Assembly: GCF_019049255.1 (NCBI RefSeq)
Contig: NZ_JAGMUJ010000130.1
Coordinates: 62,001-126,000, forward strand
DNA: 64,000 nt
Reading direction: 5' to 3'
Origin: Streptomyces sp. AC558_RSS880
GTDB taxonomy: Bacteria > Actinomycetota > Actinomycetes > Streptomycetales > Streptomycetaceae
Part shown: piece after piece, positions 42,529 through 51,154 of the stretch
How positions within the stretch are numbered: the stretch's first letter is position 1
How the letters are laid out: the number at the start of each line of letters is the position of its first letter
The notes under the pieces: generated by a model
Database searches by the model: none
Told to the model about the DNA's origin: nothing
Seen by the model: only the letters and a program-made list of their open reading frames with translations
Translations under genes and position numbers: made by a program

Positions 42529-43341
42529 TCAGGGCTTGCGGGCGAGACCGCCGTGCTCGCCGATGGGTTCCGGGGTGGGGGTGTCGCTGTCCGGGCGCCA
42601 CAGCGGGACGGAGACGACGCCGGGATCGACGAGGTCCAGGCCCTCGAAGTACGCCGTGATCTGGTCGACGGTGCGCAGGTTGTAGGGCACGGCGCCGCTC
42701 TCGTTGTAGGCGTCCTGGGCCCGCTCGAAGACGGGGTCGACGCCCCGCGAGCCGTCGTTGACGGAGAGGTAGCTGCCGGAGGGCAGCGCGGCCATCAGCC
42801 GGGTGACGATGGAACGCGCCTGGTCGTAGTCGGCTATGTGACCCAGGATGTTGCTGAGGATGAGGGCGGTGGGACGCTCGAAATCCAGCGTCTGCGCGGC
42901 GACCTCCAGGATGCGGTCGGGGTCGAGTACGTCGGCGTCCACGTACGCGGTCGCCCCTTCCGGGGCGGAGTAGAGCAGGGCGCGGGCGTGGGCCAGGACC
43001 ATCGGGTCGTTGTCGACGTAGACGATCCGCGACTCGGGGGCGATCCGCTGGGCGACCTGGTGGGTGTTGTCGGCCGTCGGCAGCCCGGTCCCGATGTCCA
43101 GGAACTGCCGGATGCCGGCCTCGCCCGCCAGGTAGGTGATGTTGCGGCGCAGGAAGGCACGGCTGCTGCGGGCGATGGTGACGATTCCGGGGAAGACGGC
43201 GGTGTAGGCGTCGCCGGCCTCCTCGTCGACGGGGTAGTTGTCCTTCCCGCCCAGCCAGTAGTTCCAGATCCGGGCCGAGTGCGGCACCGAGGTGTCGATC
43301 TTCTGTTGCGCTGATCCTGGCGTCGCGGCAGGGTCGGTCAT
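42529..43341 (-). CDS. DUF574-type SAM-dependent methyltransferase
   Basis: A 270-aa member of the actinobacterial DUF574/Methyltransf_19 family. N-terminal PHSARIWNYWLGGKDNYPVD is the family signature, then FLDIGTGLPTADNTH for SAM binding and VYVDNDPMVLAHARALL. ATG at 43341 fits the usual N-terminus; an upstream in-frame ATG at 43380 adds 13 unlikely residues. These genes are abundant in streptomycetes, often near HTH/DUF397 pairs, but none is here. Substrate unknown. Confidence 0.9.
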   Translation of the reverse strand: MTDPAATPGSAQQKIDTSVPHSARIWNYWLGGKDNYPVDEEAGDAYTAVFPGIVTIARSSRAFLRRNITYLAGEAGIRQFLDIGTGLPTADNTHQVAQRIAPESRIVYVDNDPMVLAHARALLYSAPEGATAYVDADVLDPDRILEVAAQTLDFERPTALILSNILGHIADYDQARSIVTRLMAALPSGSYLSVNDGSRGVDPVFERAQDAYNESGAVPYNLRTVDQITAYFEGLDLVDPGVVSVPLWRPDSDTPTPEPIGEHGGLARKP

Positions 43342-43453
43342 GTGTACCGTCCGTAGTCGTTCGAGGGCTGTTTTGGCCAACGCATAATCTACGGTCCCAC
43401 AGCTCGTCGGCGCAGGCTTGTTCGCGGGGACACGAGGTCACGTCCCGCACGGA

Positions 43454-43879
43454 TCAGCCGGATGCCGCGGGCCCCGTGACGAAACGGGTGAGCTCCTCCG
43501 CCACTTCGCGCGGCAGATCCGCGACGGCCTCCGCGGGCAGCGCCGCGATCACGTCGCGCAGCCGCACGGCCAGGTCCGGGAACAAGGTCCAGGCCGACAG
43601 CGGGGCCTCGACGGCCGTGAGCAGCAGGTCCCCCTCGTAGAAGGTCGCGTCCAGCAGCGGCTCCTCCAGCAGCAGGCCGACCGCGAGCGGCAGGACGTAC
43701 GGCAGGGCGACGCGTTGCCCGACGAGCATGCGCAGATCTCCCGGCCGCAGTGCGCGCAGCGGCACGCGTCGCAGCTCGTGCACCGTGCGGATCAGGTGGG
43801 TCGCGTCGGCGGCCGGATCCTCCCAGCGGGGCGGATCCAGCTCGTCGAGCGTACGGTCGAGGTGCAGCAGACGGTCCAC
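43454..43879 (-). CDS. CdiI-type contact-dependent inhibition immunity-like protein
   Basis: A 141-aa protein with LRRVPLRALRPGDLRMLVGQ, LPYVLPLAVGLLLEEPLLDA and FYEGDLLLTAV, the pattern of CdiI-type immunity proteins with a helical fold. The GTG start at 43879 is the only option in frame. No toxin, CdiA/CdiB, WXG100 or Rhs gene is nearby, so it is an orphan: either a resistance gene against foreign toxins or a domesticated relic. It lies 43 bp after pyruvate carboxylase on the same strand. Confidence 0.7.
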   Translation of the reverse strand: MDRLLHLDRTLDELDPPRWEDPAADATHLIRTVHELRRVPLRALRPGDLRMLVGQRVALPYVLPLAVGLLLEEPLLDATFYEGDLLLTAVEAPLSAWTLFPDLAVRLRDVIAALPAEAVADLPREVAEELTRFVTGPAASG

Positions 43880-43922
43880 GGCGACATTCTCGCCGACCGG
43901 GCCGGCCGGGCCGACCCCCGGC

Positions 43923-46900
43923 TCAGCCGAGTTCCACGATGAGGTCGCCGCCCTCCACCTGCTGAACGCGGTTGATGGCCAGCCGGGCGACCGTGCCGGA
44001 CTTCGGGGCGGTGATCGCGGCCTCCATCTTCATCGCCTCGATCGTGGCCACCGTGGCACCGGCCGCCACCTCGTCGCCCTCGGCGACCGCGAGGGTCACC
44101 ACGCCGGCGAAGGGTGCCGCGACATGGCCGGGATCGGCGCGGTCGGCCTTCTCGGTGACCGGGACGTCGGAGGCCGCCGCCCGGTCGCGGACCTGGATCG
44201 GCCGCAGCTGGCCGTTCAGGGTGGCCATCACGGTGCGCATGCCCCGCTCGTCGGCGTCGCCCACCGCCTGCAGCTCGATGAGCAGCCGCACGCCGGGGTC
44301 GAGGTCGACGCTGTACTCCGTGCCGGGGCGCAGCCCGTAGAAGAAGTCCTTGCTGTCCAGGACGCTGGTGTCGCCGAAGGACTGCCGGTGCGTCTCGAAC
44401 TCCCGGGTGGGACCGGGGAAGAGGAGGCGGTTGAGGGTCGGCCGGCGGTTCTTCGCCAGGCCCGCGCGGTCGTCGGCGGTCAGCTCCTGGACGGGCTTGG
44501 GCTCGGCGCGGCCCCGCAGGGCCTTGCTGCGGAACGGCTCGGGCCAGCCTCCCGGCGGGGTGCCCAACTCGCCGCGCAGGAAGCCGATCACGGAGTCCGG
44601 GATGTCGAACCGGTCCGGCTCCTCCTCGAAGTCCCGCGGGGAGACGCCCGCGCCCACCAGGTGCAGTGCCAGGTCGCCCACCACCTTCGACGAGGGGGTG
44701 ACCTTCACCAGGCGTCCGAGCATCCGGTCGGCGGCGGCGTACATCGCCTCGATGTCCTCGAAGCGGTCGCCGAGGCCCAGCGCGATCGCCTGGGTGCGCA
44801 GGTTGGACAACTGCCCGCCGGGGATCTCGTGGTGGTAGACACGGCCGGTCGGCGAGGCCAGGCCGGCCTCGAAGGGTGCGTAGACCTTGCGGACGCTCTC
44901 CCAGTAGGGCTCCAGGTCGCCGACGGCCGTCAGGTCCAGTCCGGTGGGGCGCTCGGAGTGGTCGGTCGCGGCGACGATCGCCGACAGGGAGGGCTGGGAG
45001 GTGGTGCCCGCCATCGAGGCCACCGCTCCGTCGACCGCGTCCGCGCCGGCCTGGATCGCGGCGAGGTAGGTGGCGAGCTGGCCGCCGGCGGTGTCGTGGG
45101 TGTGCAGGTGGACCGGCAGGTCGAACTCCCGGCGCAGGGCCGACACCAGCGTCGCCGCCGCGGGGGCCCGCAGCAGTCCGGCCATGTCCTTGACGGCCAG
45201 GACGTGCGCGCCCGCCTCCACGATCCGCTCGGCCAGGCGCAGGTAGTAGTCCAGGGTGTAGAGCCGCTCGGACGGGTCGGACAGGTCGGCGGTGTAGCAC
45301 AGGGCCACCTCGGCGACGGCCGTGCCGGTCTCGCGCACCGCGTCGATCGCGGGCCGCATCTGGGAGACGTCGTTGAGCGCGTCGAAGATGCGGAAGATGT
45401 CGATGCCGGTGGCCGCCGCCTCCTGGACGAAGGCGTCGGTCACCTCGGTCGGGTACGGCGTGTAGCCCACGGTGTTGCGGCCGCGCAGCAGCATCTGGAG
45501 GCAGATGTTGGGCACGGCCTCCCGCAGGGCGGCCAGGCGCTCCCACGGGTCCTCGGCGAGGAAGCGCAGGGCGACGTCGTACGTGGCGCCGCCCCAGCAC
45601 TCCAGCGAGAACAGCTCGGGCAGGGTGCGCGCCACCACGGGGGCGACGGCGAGCAGGTCCTTGGTGCGGACCCGGGTGGCGAGCAGCGACTGGTGGGCGT
45701 CGCGGAACGTGGTGTCGGTGACGCCGATGGTCGGCGCGTCGCGCAGCCGGCGGGCGAAGCCGTCGGGACCGAGTTCGGCGAGCCGCTGCCTCGAGCCGGC
45801 CGGCGGCTCACCGGCGGGCAGCGGCGGCAGCTTGGTGAGCGGGTCGATCAGCCGGGGCCGCTCGCCGTGCGGCTTGTTCACCGTGACGTCGGCGAGGTAC
45901 GTCAGCAACTTGGTGCCGCGGTCGGCGGAGTGACGGGCGGTGAGCAGCTCGGGTCGCCGCTCGATGAACGAGGTCGTGACGTGTCCGGCCTGGAAGTCCG
46001 GATCGTCCAGGACCGCCTGCAGGAAGGGGATGTTGGTGGCGACGCCGCGGATGCGGAACTCGGCCACCGCGCGCCGGGCCCGGCCCACCGCGGTGTCGAA
46101 GTCCCGGCCCCGGCAGGTGAGTTTCACCAGCATCGAGTCGAAGTGGGCGCTGATCTCCGTACCGGCGTGGGTGGTTCCGCCGTCCAGGCGGATGCCGGAG
46201 CCGCCGGGCGAGCGGTAGGCGCTGATGCGGCCGGTGTCGGGGCGGAATCCGTTGGCGGGGTCCTCGGTGGTGATGCGGCACTGCAGCGCGGCGCCCCGCA
46301 GGGTGACGGTCTCCTGGGCCAGACCGAGGTCGGCGAGGGTCTCGCCGGCGGCGATGCGCAGCTGCGCCTGGACGAGGTCGACGTCGGTGACCTCCTCGGT
46401 CACCGTGTGCTCGACCTGGATGCGTGGGTTCATCTCGATGAAGACGTGGTTGCCGTCCCGGTCGAGGAGGAACTCCACCGTGCCGGCGTTGCGGTAGCCG
46501 ATCTGCCGGGCGAAGTTCACGGCGTCGGCGCAGATGCGGTCGCGCAGCGCGGGGTCGAGGTTGGGCGCGGGCGCGAGTTCGATCACCTTCTGATGGCGGC
46601 GCTGCACCGAGCAGTCCCGCTCGAACAGGTGGATGACGTCGCCCTGCCCGTCGGCGAGGATCTGCACCTCGATGTGGCGGGGGTCGACGACGGCTTTCTC
46701 CAGGAAGACCGTGGGGTCGCCGAACGCGGACGCCGCTTCCCGGGAGGCCGCCTCGACGGCCTCCCGCAGCTGGGCGGGGTCCTCGACGCGGCGCATGCCG
46801 CGGCCGCCGCCGCCGGCGACCGCCTTGACGAACACGGGGAAGCCGATGCCGTCGGCGGCGCGGACGAGTTCGTCGACGTCGGTGGAGGGCGCCGAGGAGC

Positions 46901-47297
46901 CGAGCACGGGCACGCCGGCCTCGCGGGCGGCGGCCACCGCGCGGGCCTTGTTCCCGGTCAGTTCCAGGATCCGGGCGCTGGGTCCGACGAAGGTGATGCC
47001 GGCCTCTTCGCAGGCCCTGGCCAGCTCGGGGTTCTCGGACAGGAATCCGTAGCCCGGGTAGACGGCGTCGGCGTCCGCGCGGCGCGCGGCGCGGACGATC
47101 TCCTCGACGGAGAGGTAGGCCCGCACCGGATGTCCCGGTTCGCCGATCTCGTACGCCTCGTCCGCCTTCAGGCGGTGCAGCGAGTTGCGGTCCTCGTGCG
47201 GGAAGACGGCGACGGTTCGGGCGCCCAGTTCGTAGCTCGCGCGGAACGCCCGAATCGCGATCTCGCCGCGGTTGGCGACCAGCACCTTGCGGAACAT
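43923..47297 (-). CDS. pyc: Pyruvate carboxylase
   Basis: A 1,124-aa single-chain biotin enzyme of normal length. Biotin carboxylase domain (about 1-460; FRKVLVANRGEIAIRAFRA, GGGGRGMRRV, EMNPRIQVEHTVTEEV), carboxyltransferase TIM barrel (about 540-810; DTTFRDAHQSLLATRVRTKD), allosteric linker, and biotinyl domain with Lys1090 in EAMKMEA. It carboxylates pyruvate to oxaloacetate with ATP and bicarbonate, replenishing the TCA cycle. ATG at 47297 has GGAGGG upstream. The upstream region holds GAGGAA-ACGC-TTCCTC (47411-47426), a possible control element. The immunity-like gene follows closely. Confidence 0.97.
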   Translation of the reverse strand: MFRKVLVANRGEIAIRAFRASYELGARTVAVFPHEDRNSLHRLKADEAYEIGEPGHPVRAYLSVEEIVRAARRADADAVYPGYGFLSENPELARACEEAGITFVGPSARILELTGNKARAVAAAREAGVPVLGSSAPSTDVDELVRAADGIGFPVFVKAVAGGGGRGMRRVEDPAQLREAVEAASREAASAFGDPTVFLEKAVVDPRHIEVQILADGQGDVIHLFERDCSVQRRHQKVIELAPAPNLDPALRDRICADAVNFARQIGYRNAGTVEFLLDRDGNHVFIEMNPRIQVEHTVTEEVTDVDLVQAQLRIAAGETLADLGLAQETVTLRGAALQCRITTEDPANGFRPDTGRISAYRSPGGSGIRLDGGTTHAGTEISAHFDSMLVKLTCRGRDFDTAVGRARRAVAEFRIRGVATNIPFLQAVLDDPDFQAGHVTTSFIERRPELLTARHSADRGTKLLTYLADVTVNKPHGERPRLIDPLTKLPPLPAGEPPAGSRQRLAELGPDGFARRLRDAPTIGVTDTTFRDAHQSLLATRVRTKDLLAVAPVVARTLPELFSLECWGGATYDVALRFLAEDPWERLAALREAVPNICLQMLLRGRNTVGYTPYPTEVTDAFVQEAAATGIDIFRIFDALNDVSQMRPAIDAVRETGTAVAEVALCYTADLSDPSERLYTLDYYLRLAERIVEAGAHVLAVKDMAGLLRAPAAATLVSALRREFDLPVHLHTHDTAGGQLATYLAAIQAGADAVDGAVASMAGTTSQPSLSAIVAATDHSERPTGLDLTAVGDLEPYWESVRKVYAPFEAGLASPTGRVYHHEIPGGQLSNLRTQAIALGLGDRFEDIEAMYAAADRMLGRLVKVTPSSKVVGDLALHLVGAGVSPRDFEEEPDRFDIPDSVIGFLRGELGTPPGGWPEPFRSKALRGRAEPKPVQELTADDRAGLAKNRRPTLNRLLFPGPTREFETHRQSFGDTSVLDSKDFFYGLRPGTEYSVDLDPGVRLLIELQAVGDADERGMRTVMATLNGQLRPIQVRDRAAASDVPVTEKADRADPGHVAAPFAGVVTLAVAEGDEVAAGATVATIEAMKMEAAITAPKSGTVARLAINRVQQVEGGDLIVELG

Positions 47298-47475
47298 TCT
47301 CGATCCCTCCAGCCTGCCGGTGACGAAGACCATCGTGTCGGTGGCGGGTCCGGTACGCCATGTGAACCGGGCCACTCACCTTCGGTCCGCCGACGGTGTG
47401 AGGGGCCACAGAGGAAACGCTTCCTCCATGACCCCTCCGTGGCCCTCCCCGGCCCTCGTGCGTGCCGGTGGAGCG

Positions 47476-47772
47476 CTACTCCGTGATCTTGAGCGGCTTG
47501 TCCGGTGTGCCGGTGCCCGGGTTGCCGGTCCTGTCCGCGGTGGCCGCGCCCGTCAGCGCCGTCGCCACGGCAGCCGGGGCGGCGTCGGGGTGGCCGCCAG
47601 GTACCCGGCCGCCGCGCGGGCCACGTGGGGAGGAGGAGGCCATCGAGGTGCCGGACATCGTCCTGGTGCCCTCGTCGCCGTCGTTCCAGGCCGAGGTGGT
47701 GTCGGAGCCGGGCGCGTAGAGGTCGACGGCCGCACCGAAGTCGGAGAAGTCGGACCGGGCGTCGTCCTGCGT
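47476..47772 (-). pseudogene. C-terminal remnant of a subtilisin-like (S8) protease
   Basis: The minus strand reads DARSDFSDFGAAVDLYAPGS, then TMSGTSMAS with the catalytic-Ser motif GTSMA. Immediately after, the family sequence PPHVARAAAGYLAA is in another frame, and HPDAAPAAVATALTGAAT returns to the first frame before a stop. At least two frameshifts plus loss of the N-terminal two-thirds make it non-functional. It is fused upstream to an NmrA-like fragment. Confidence 0.72.
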
Positions 47773-47875
47773 CGGCGGCCGGGACCGCCCTGGAGGCGGC
47801 GGTCACCTGCTCGCCGCCCGCCCCGAGGGTGCGGACGAGTTCCCGGCCGACTCCTCCGGTTGCCCCGGTCACCAC
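47773..47875 (-). pseudogene. N-terminal fragment of an NmrA/SDR-type NAD(P)-binding protein
   Basis: VVTGATGGVGRELVRTLGAG is a complete dinucleotide-binding Rossmann start, followed by EQVTAASRAVPAAD. The sequence then switches directly to subtilase sequence. It is divergent from the HxlR pseudogene, the usual arrangement for an HxlR regulator and its oxidoreductase, which suggests that an old regulator/target pair was broken here. Confidence 0.6.
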
Positions 47876-47880
47876 GAACA

Positions 47881-47902
47881 GGAACAACTTCCCTGTTGTT
47901 CC
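47881..47902. promoter_or_regulatory. Conserved-looking palindrome between two pseudogenes
   Basis: GGAACAAC, 6 bp, GTTGTTCC: perfect 8-bp arms between the divergent HxlR and NmrA-like remnants. It was probably the HxlR operator and has stayed intact although both genes are broken. Confidence 0.55.
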
Positions 47903-47908
47903 GGTGTG

Positions 47909-48300
47909 GTGGGGACGGCTGCCGCCGGGACGGACCCGGGACTCGCCTGCCCCGTCGGCCCGGTCGTGGACATCGTCCTCAGCCGGTGGACCACCCCGGT
48001 CCTGTGAACCCCGCACACGTACGGCCGGCAACGCTTCGCCGAGCCGCGACGGCGGATCGGCGGGGTCACCCCGAAGGTGCCGGCACAGCGGCTGCGGCAG
48101 CCGGAACGCGACGGCCCGGTCGTGCGCACGTACCATCCGGAGGTTCCGCCCCGGGTCGAGTACGGGATCAACGGGCCGGGCCTCGGCCTCGCGCCCCTCT
48201 TCGCGCGTCTCCCGGAGTGGGCCACGGCCGACCTGGACGAGGTCGAGCAGGCCCGGCACGCCTACGACGGGCGTCCCGCCCGCCGGCGCGGGGACCTCGG
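47909..48300 (+). pseudogene. HxlR family regulator with in-frame stop
   Basis: From a GTG at 47909 the frame reads CPVGPVVDIVLSRWTTPVL, stops at TGA 48005-48007, then continues in the same frame as HTYGRQRFAEPRRRIGGVTP, VVRTYHPEVPPRVEY and ADLDEVEQARHAYD, which is the rest of an HxlR winged-helix protein. The stop lies where family members have Trp (WTLxTYG). Otherwise it is nearly full length. Its true end is lost in the antisense SnoaL-like gene. Confidence 0.75.
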
Positions 48301-48301
48301 G

Positions 48302-48628
48302 TCAGGCCTCACCGGTCTCGAAGCGGGAGATGCGGCCGTCGTCGTCGACGGTGAAGGACCACCGGGTGCGCATCTCGCCCCAGGTGTCGTTGCTGTGGCG
48401 GGCGAGGAGCCGACGGCCGCCGCCGGACTCGTTGTCGACCTCCAGGTGCCCGTGGGAGGAGAAGATCTCCCGGTCGATCCACTCGGTGAGGTCGCGCTCG
48501 GAACCGTCGTCCGCCATGGTGGCACCGGGCGCCAGCAGAGCCAGGAAACCGTCCCGGTCGCGGTTGTTGACGGCCGTGACGAAGGCGCGGACGGCGGGAT
48601 CGCGGAGACGGGTGCTCTGAATCGTCAT
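48302..48628 (-). CDS. SnoaL/NTF2-like small protein
   Basis: A 108-aa NTF2-fold protein: VRAFVTAVNNRDRDGFLALL, TEWIDREIFSSHGHLEV, TRWSFTVDDDGRISRFETGEA. Shorter than most SnoaL proteins but complete in its core. Function unknown. It is divergent from the DoxX gene, and its end abuts the HxlR pseudogene. Confidence 0.8.
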   Translation of the reverse strand: MTIQSTRLRDPAVRAFVTAVNNRDRDGFLALLAPGATMADDGSERDLTEWIDREIFSSHGHLEVDNESGGGRRLLARHSNDTWGEMRTRWSFTVDDDGRISRFETGEA

Positions 48629-48755
48629 GCCTGACAGCGTCGTACCGGCCGCCGGGCCCCGCCACCCGCGTCACCCGAACGGCGACCGGTGGCGCGCCGG
48701 GCCGGTGAGGGGGATGCGACGGTGGTCGGGCCAAGCCACTGCCCCGGGAGACGAC

Positions 48756-49301
48756 GTGACCTGTTACGACCGACGTGATCTGGGCCTGCTGCTGCTCCGG
48801 CTGGGAACGGGCGGGGTGCTCGCGGCGCACGGCGCGCAGAAGTTGTTCGGCTGGTTCGGCGGGGGCGGCCTCGAGGGCACCGGCCAGTTCATGGAGTCCA
48901 TCGGCTATGTGCCCGGCAGGGCGAGCGCCACGGCGGCGGGCCTCGCCGAGGCCGGCGGGGGCATGCTGCTCGCACTCGGTCTCGCCACCCCGGCGGCGGG
49001 CGCCGCGGCGGCCGGCGCGATGGCGGGCGCGTCCGCCGTGCACGTACCCAACGGCTTCTTCAACCAGGAGGGCGGCTTCGAGTACGCCGCGTCCCTGGGC
49101 CTGACGGCTGCCGGTCTCGCCGTCGCGGGTCCCGGCCGGCTCTCCCTGGACCACGCCCTCGGCCACGCGGTCAACCGGAGCTGGATGATCCCGGCGGCCT
49201 TCGCGGTGACCGCGGCGGCCACGACGATGACGGTGGGGGCGCGCGTCCGGCGGCTGCGGAAGGCCAAGGAGGGCGAGCAGGAGACGCTGTTCGAGGAGTA
49301 G
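48756..49301 (+). CDS. DoxX family membrane protein
   Basis: About 181 aa with four to five membrane helices. LGLLLLRLGTGGVLAAHGAQKLFGWFGGGG is the DoxX signature region, and NGFFNQEGGFEYAASL the second conserved loop. GTG at 48756 follows GGGAG. A 25-residue charged C-terminal tail ends FEE. DoxX proteins are linked to redox stress and thiosulfate or quinone chemistry; the neighbouring HxlR-azoreductase pair supports a redox theme, but no direct link is shown. Confidence 0.88.
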   Translation: MTCYDRRDLGLLLLRLGTGGVLAAHGAQKLFGWFGGGGLEGTGQFMESIGYVPGRASATAAGLAEAGGGMLLALGLATPAAGAAAAGAMAGASAVHVPNGFFNQEGGFEYAASLGLTAAGLAVAGPGRLSLDHALGHAVNRSWMIPAAFAVTAAATTMTVGARVRRLRKAKEGEQETLFEE

Positions 49302-49319
49302 TCCGACGCGCCGGCGGTC

Positions 49320-49691
49320 TCAGCAGCCCGTCGACTCCCTGCAGGGACCGCTCTCGGGCAGATGCGTCTCGGCCCACTTGCCGAGTTCCTTGAGCGCGGG
49401 TCCCAGCGCGGCGCCCGACTCCGTCAGACGGTAGGTGACCCGCAGCGGCGGTCCCTCGTCGACCTCACGGACCAGGAGTCCCGCGGCGCCCAGTTCGGTC
49501 AGCCGGTCGGAGAGCATGCGCTCGCTGATGCCGGGAATCGCCCGGCGCAGATCGGCGAAGTACGCCGGCTGTTCCACCAGCACGGCCACGATCGGGCCGG
49601 TCCAGCGCTTTCCGAGCAGCTGGAAGACGCGGGTGATCCCGCCGTCCACCTTTTTGCACGCCTCTGACCCATGCACCTGCTCGACCGCCAT
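49320..49691 (-). CDS. HxlR family transcriptional regulator
   Basis: A 123-aa winged-helix regulator. Cys12 in SEACKKVDGG is the conserved N-terminal Cys of redox- or quinone-sensing HxlR proteins; LLGKRWTGPIVAVLVEQPAYF and ISERMLSDRLTELGAAGLLV form the HTH. It is divergent from the azoreductase gene at 49822, like the YodB/azoreductase pairs of Firmicutes, so quinone or diamide sensing is a reasonable inference. Confidence 0.9.
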   Translation of the reverse strand: MAVEQVHGSEACKKVDGGITRVFQLLGKRWTGPIVAVLVEQPAYFADLRRAIPGISERMLSDRLTELGAAGLLVREVDEGPPLRVTYRLTESGAALGPALKELGKWAETHLPESGPCRESTGC

Positions 49692-49738
49692 GCCCCCAGG
49701 GTACTACCCCTCTGCGAGGGGATGAAAAAAAGTAAGCA

Positions 49739-49755
49739 ACTGTGTTATTCATAGT
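49739..49755. promoter_or_regulatory. Candidate HxlR operator in the azoreductase promoter
   Basis: ACTGTG-TTATT-CATAGT is an inverted repeat with one mismatch in an unusually A+T-rich gap between divergent starts. A second hairpin, CCCCTC-TGC-GAGGGG (49707-49721), followed by an A-tract, lies nearer the regulator gene. Confidence 0.5.
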
Positions 49756-49821
49756 CGAGTACGAATTCTCAGCGGTGGCGTTCCGGCGCCCCCGCCCCCT
49801 CACTCATGGGAGAAACCCCCG

Positions 49822-50472
49822 ATGGCCACCCTTCTGCACATCGATTCCTCCGTGTTCCCGGCGTCCGCCTCCGCGTCCCGCGCCGTGGCGGAGACCTTCC
49901 GCAAGGCGTGGGAGGAGCAGCACCCCGAGGGCACGGTGATCTACCGCGACCTCGCCACGAACCCCGTTCCGCACCTCACCGCCGACGCCCACACGGCGGG
50001 CTTCGCGGATCCCTCCGCGCACACTCCCGAGCAGGCCGCCGCCTTCGCCGGGCGCCTGAAGCTGATCGAGGAGTTCGAGCGGGCGGACGCACTGCTGATC
50101 GGCGCCCCGATGTACAACTTCACGATCCCCTCCACGCTCAAGGCATGGCTGGACAACGTGGCCCTGATGGGCCGCACCGCGGGCGAGAACCCCTCCGCCA
50201 AGGGCACCCCGGTCACCGTGATCGCCAGCCGCGGCGGCTCCTACGCGCCGGGCACCCCGCGCGAGGGCTACGAATACGTGCAGAACTATCTGCGGGCGGT
50301 GCTGGTCGACTTCCTCGGCCTCGACCTCGACTTCATCGTCCCGGAGCTGACCATGGCCCCGCACAACCCGGCGATGACCGAGCTGGTCCCGCTCTTCGAG
50401 AGCTCCCGCGAGCGCGCCCACCAGGACGCGACCGTCAAGGCCAAGACCCTCGCCGAGCGGCTGGCCGCGTGA
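49822..50472 (+). CDS. azoR: FMN-dependent NADH-azoreductase/quinone reductase
   Basis: A 216-aa flavodoxin-like enzyme. LLHIDSSVFPASASASRAV binds the FMN phosphate, GAPMYNFTIPSTLKAWLDN is the AzoR signature, and VIASRGGSYAPG the third FMN loop. Family members reduce quinones and azo compounds by two-electron transfer, protecting against thiol stress. GGGAGAAACC before the ATG supports the start. Probably repressed by the divergent HxlR protein. Confidence 0.93.
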   Translation: MATLLHIDSSVFPASASASRAVAETFRKAWEEQHPEGTVIYRDLATNPVPHLTADAHTAGFADPSAHTPEQAAAFAGRLKLIEEFERADALLIGAPMYNFTIPSTLKAWLDNVALMGRTAGENPSAKGTPVTVIASRGGSYAPGTPREGYEYVQNYLRAVLVDFLGLDLDFIVPELTMAPHNPAMTELVPLFESSRERAHQDATVKAKTLAERLAA

Positions 50473-50480
50473 CCCGGCGG

Positions 50481-50513
50481 CGCCCGGCGCCGGTTCAGGT
50501 CCGGCGCCGGGCG
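50481..50513. terminator. Bidirectional terminator between azoR and response-regulator genes
   Basis: CGCCCGGCGCCGG, 7-nt loop, CCGGCGCCGGGCG: a 13-bp perfect stem between converging genes. It overlaps the last codons of the response-regulator gene (stop at 50495). Confidence 0.8.
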
Positions 50514-51154
50514 TCGTCCAGGTAGTGCAGCACGGCCGCGACACGGCGGTCCGTGCGGTCGGTGGGCGCCAGATCGAGCTTGGCGAAGATGCTGCGGATG
50601 TGCTTGTGGACGGCGCCGTCGGTGACGACGAGCCGTTCGGCGATGGCCGCGTTGCCCAGCCCCTCGGCCATCAGCGCCAGCACGTCCCGTTCGCGCGGAC
50701 TGAGCCGCTGCAACCGGGCGTCCGGCCGGCTGCGGGTGAGCAGCTGGGCCACGACCTCGGGATCGATGGCGGTGCCGCCCCGTGCCACCCGGTGCAGCGC
50801 GTCGAGGAACTCCTCGACCCGGCCGACCCGTTCCTTGAGCAGATAGCCGAGGCGGGCGCTGCCCTGGGCGAGCAGATCGGTGGCGAAGGCCTGCTCGACG
50901 TAGGCGGACAGGACGAGGACGGCCAGCTCGGGCCGGCGCCGCCGGGCCTCCACGGCCGCGGTGATCCCCTCGTCGGTGTGGGTGGGCGGCATCCGGACGT
51001 CGACGATGGCGACGTCCGGCTTCTCCGCGTCCACGGCGTCCAGGAAGGCGTCGGGGTTCTCGGCCGTGGCCACCACGTCCAGCGACTCGGCACGCAGCAG
51101 CAGTGCCAGCCCCTCGCGCAACAGGGCGTCGTCCTCGGCGATCACGATCCGCAT
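50495..51154 (-). CDS. NarL/LuxR-type response regulator
   Basis: A 219-aa response regulator. The receiver domain has the phosphorylated Asp52 in VAIVDVRMP, plus EDDALLREG and LKERV (Lys). The C-terminal LuxR HTH reads LSPRERDVLALMAEGLGNAAIAERL. Its start lies inside the kinase gene (13-bp overlap), so the pair is translationally coupled. It most likely activates the ABC transporter genes upstream, through the palindrome at 55934-55953. Confidence 0.95.
   Translation of the reverse strand: MRIVIAEDDALLREGLALLLRAESLDVVATAENPDAFLDAVDAEKPDVAIVDVRMPPTHTDEGITAAVEARRRRPELAVLVLSAYVEQAFATDLLAQGSARLGYLLKERVGRVEEFLDALHRVARGGTAIDPEVVAQLLTRSRPDARLQRLSPRERDVLALMAEGLGNAAIAERLVVTDGAVHKHIRSIFAKLDLAPTDRTDRRVAAVLHYLDDARRRT

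Noticed and set aside
43454..47297. A complete contact-dependent inhibition locus around the immunity-like gene
   Set aside because: No toxin, two-partner secretion, Rhs or WXG100 gene is present on either side; only pyc and methyltransferases flank it.
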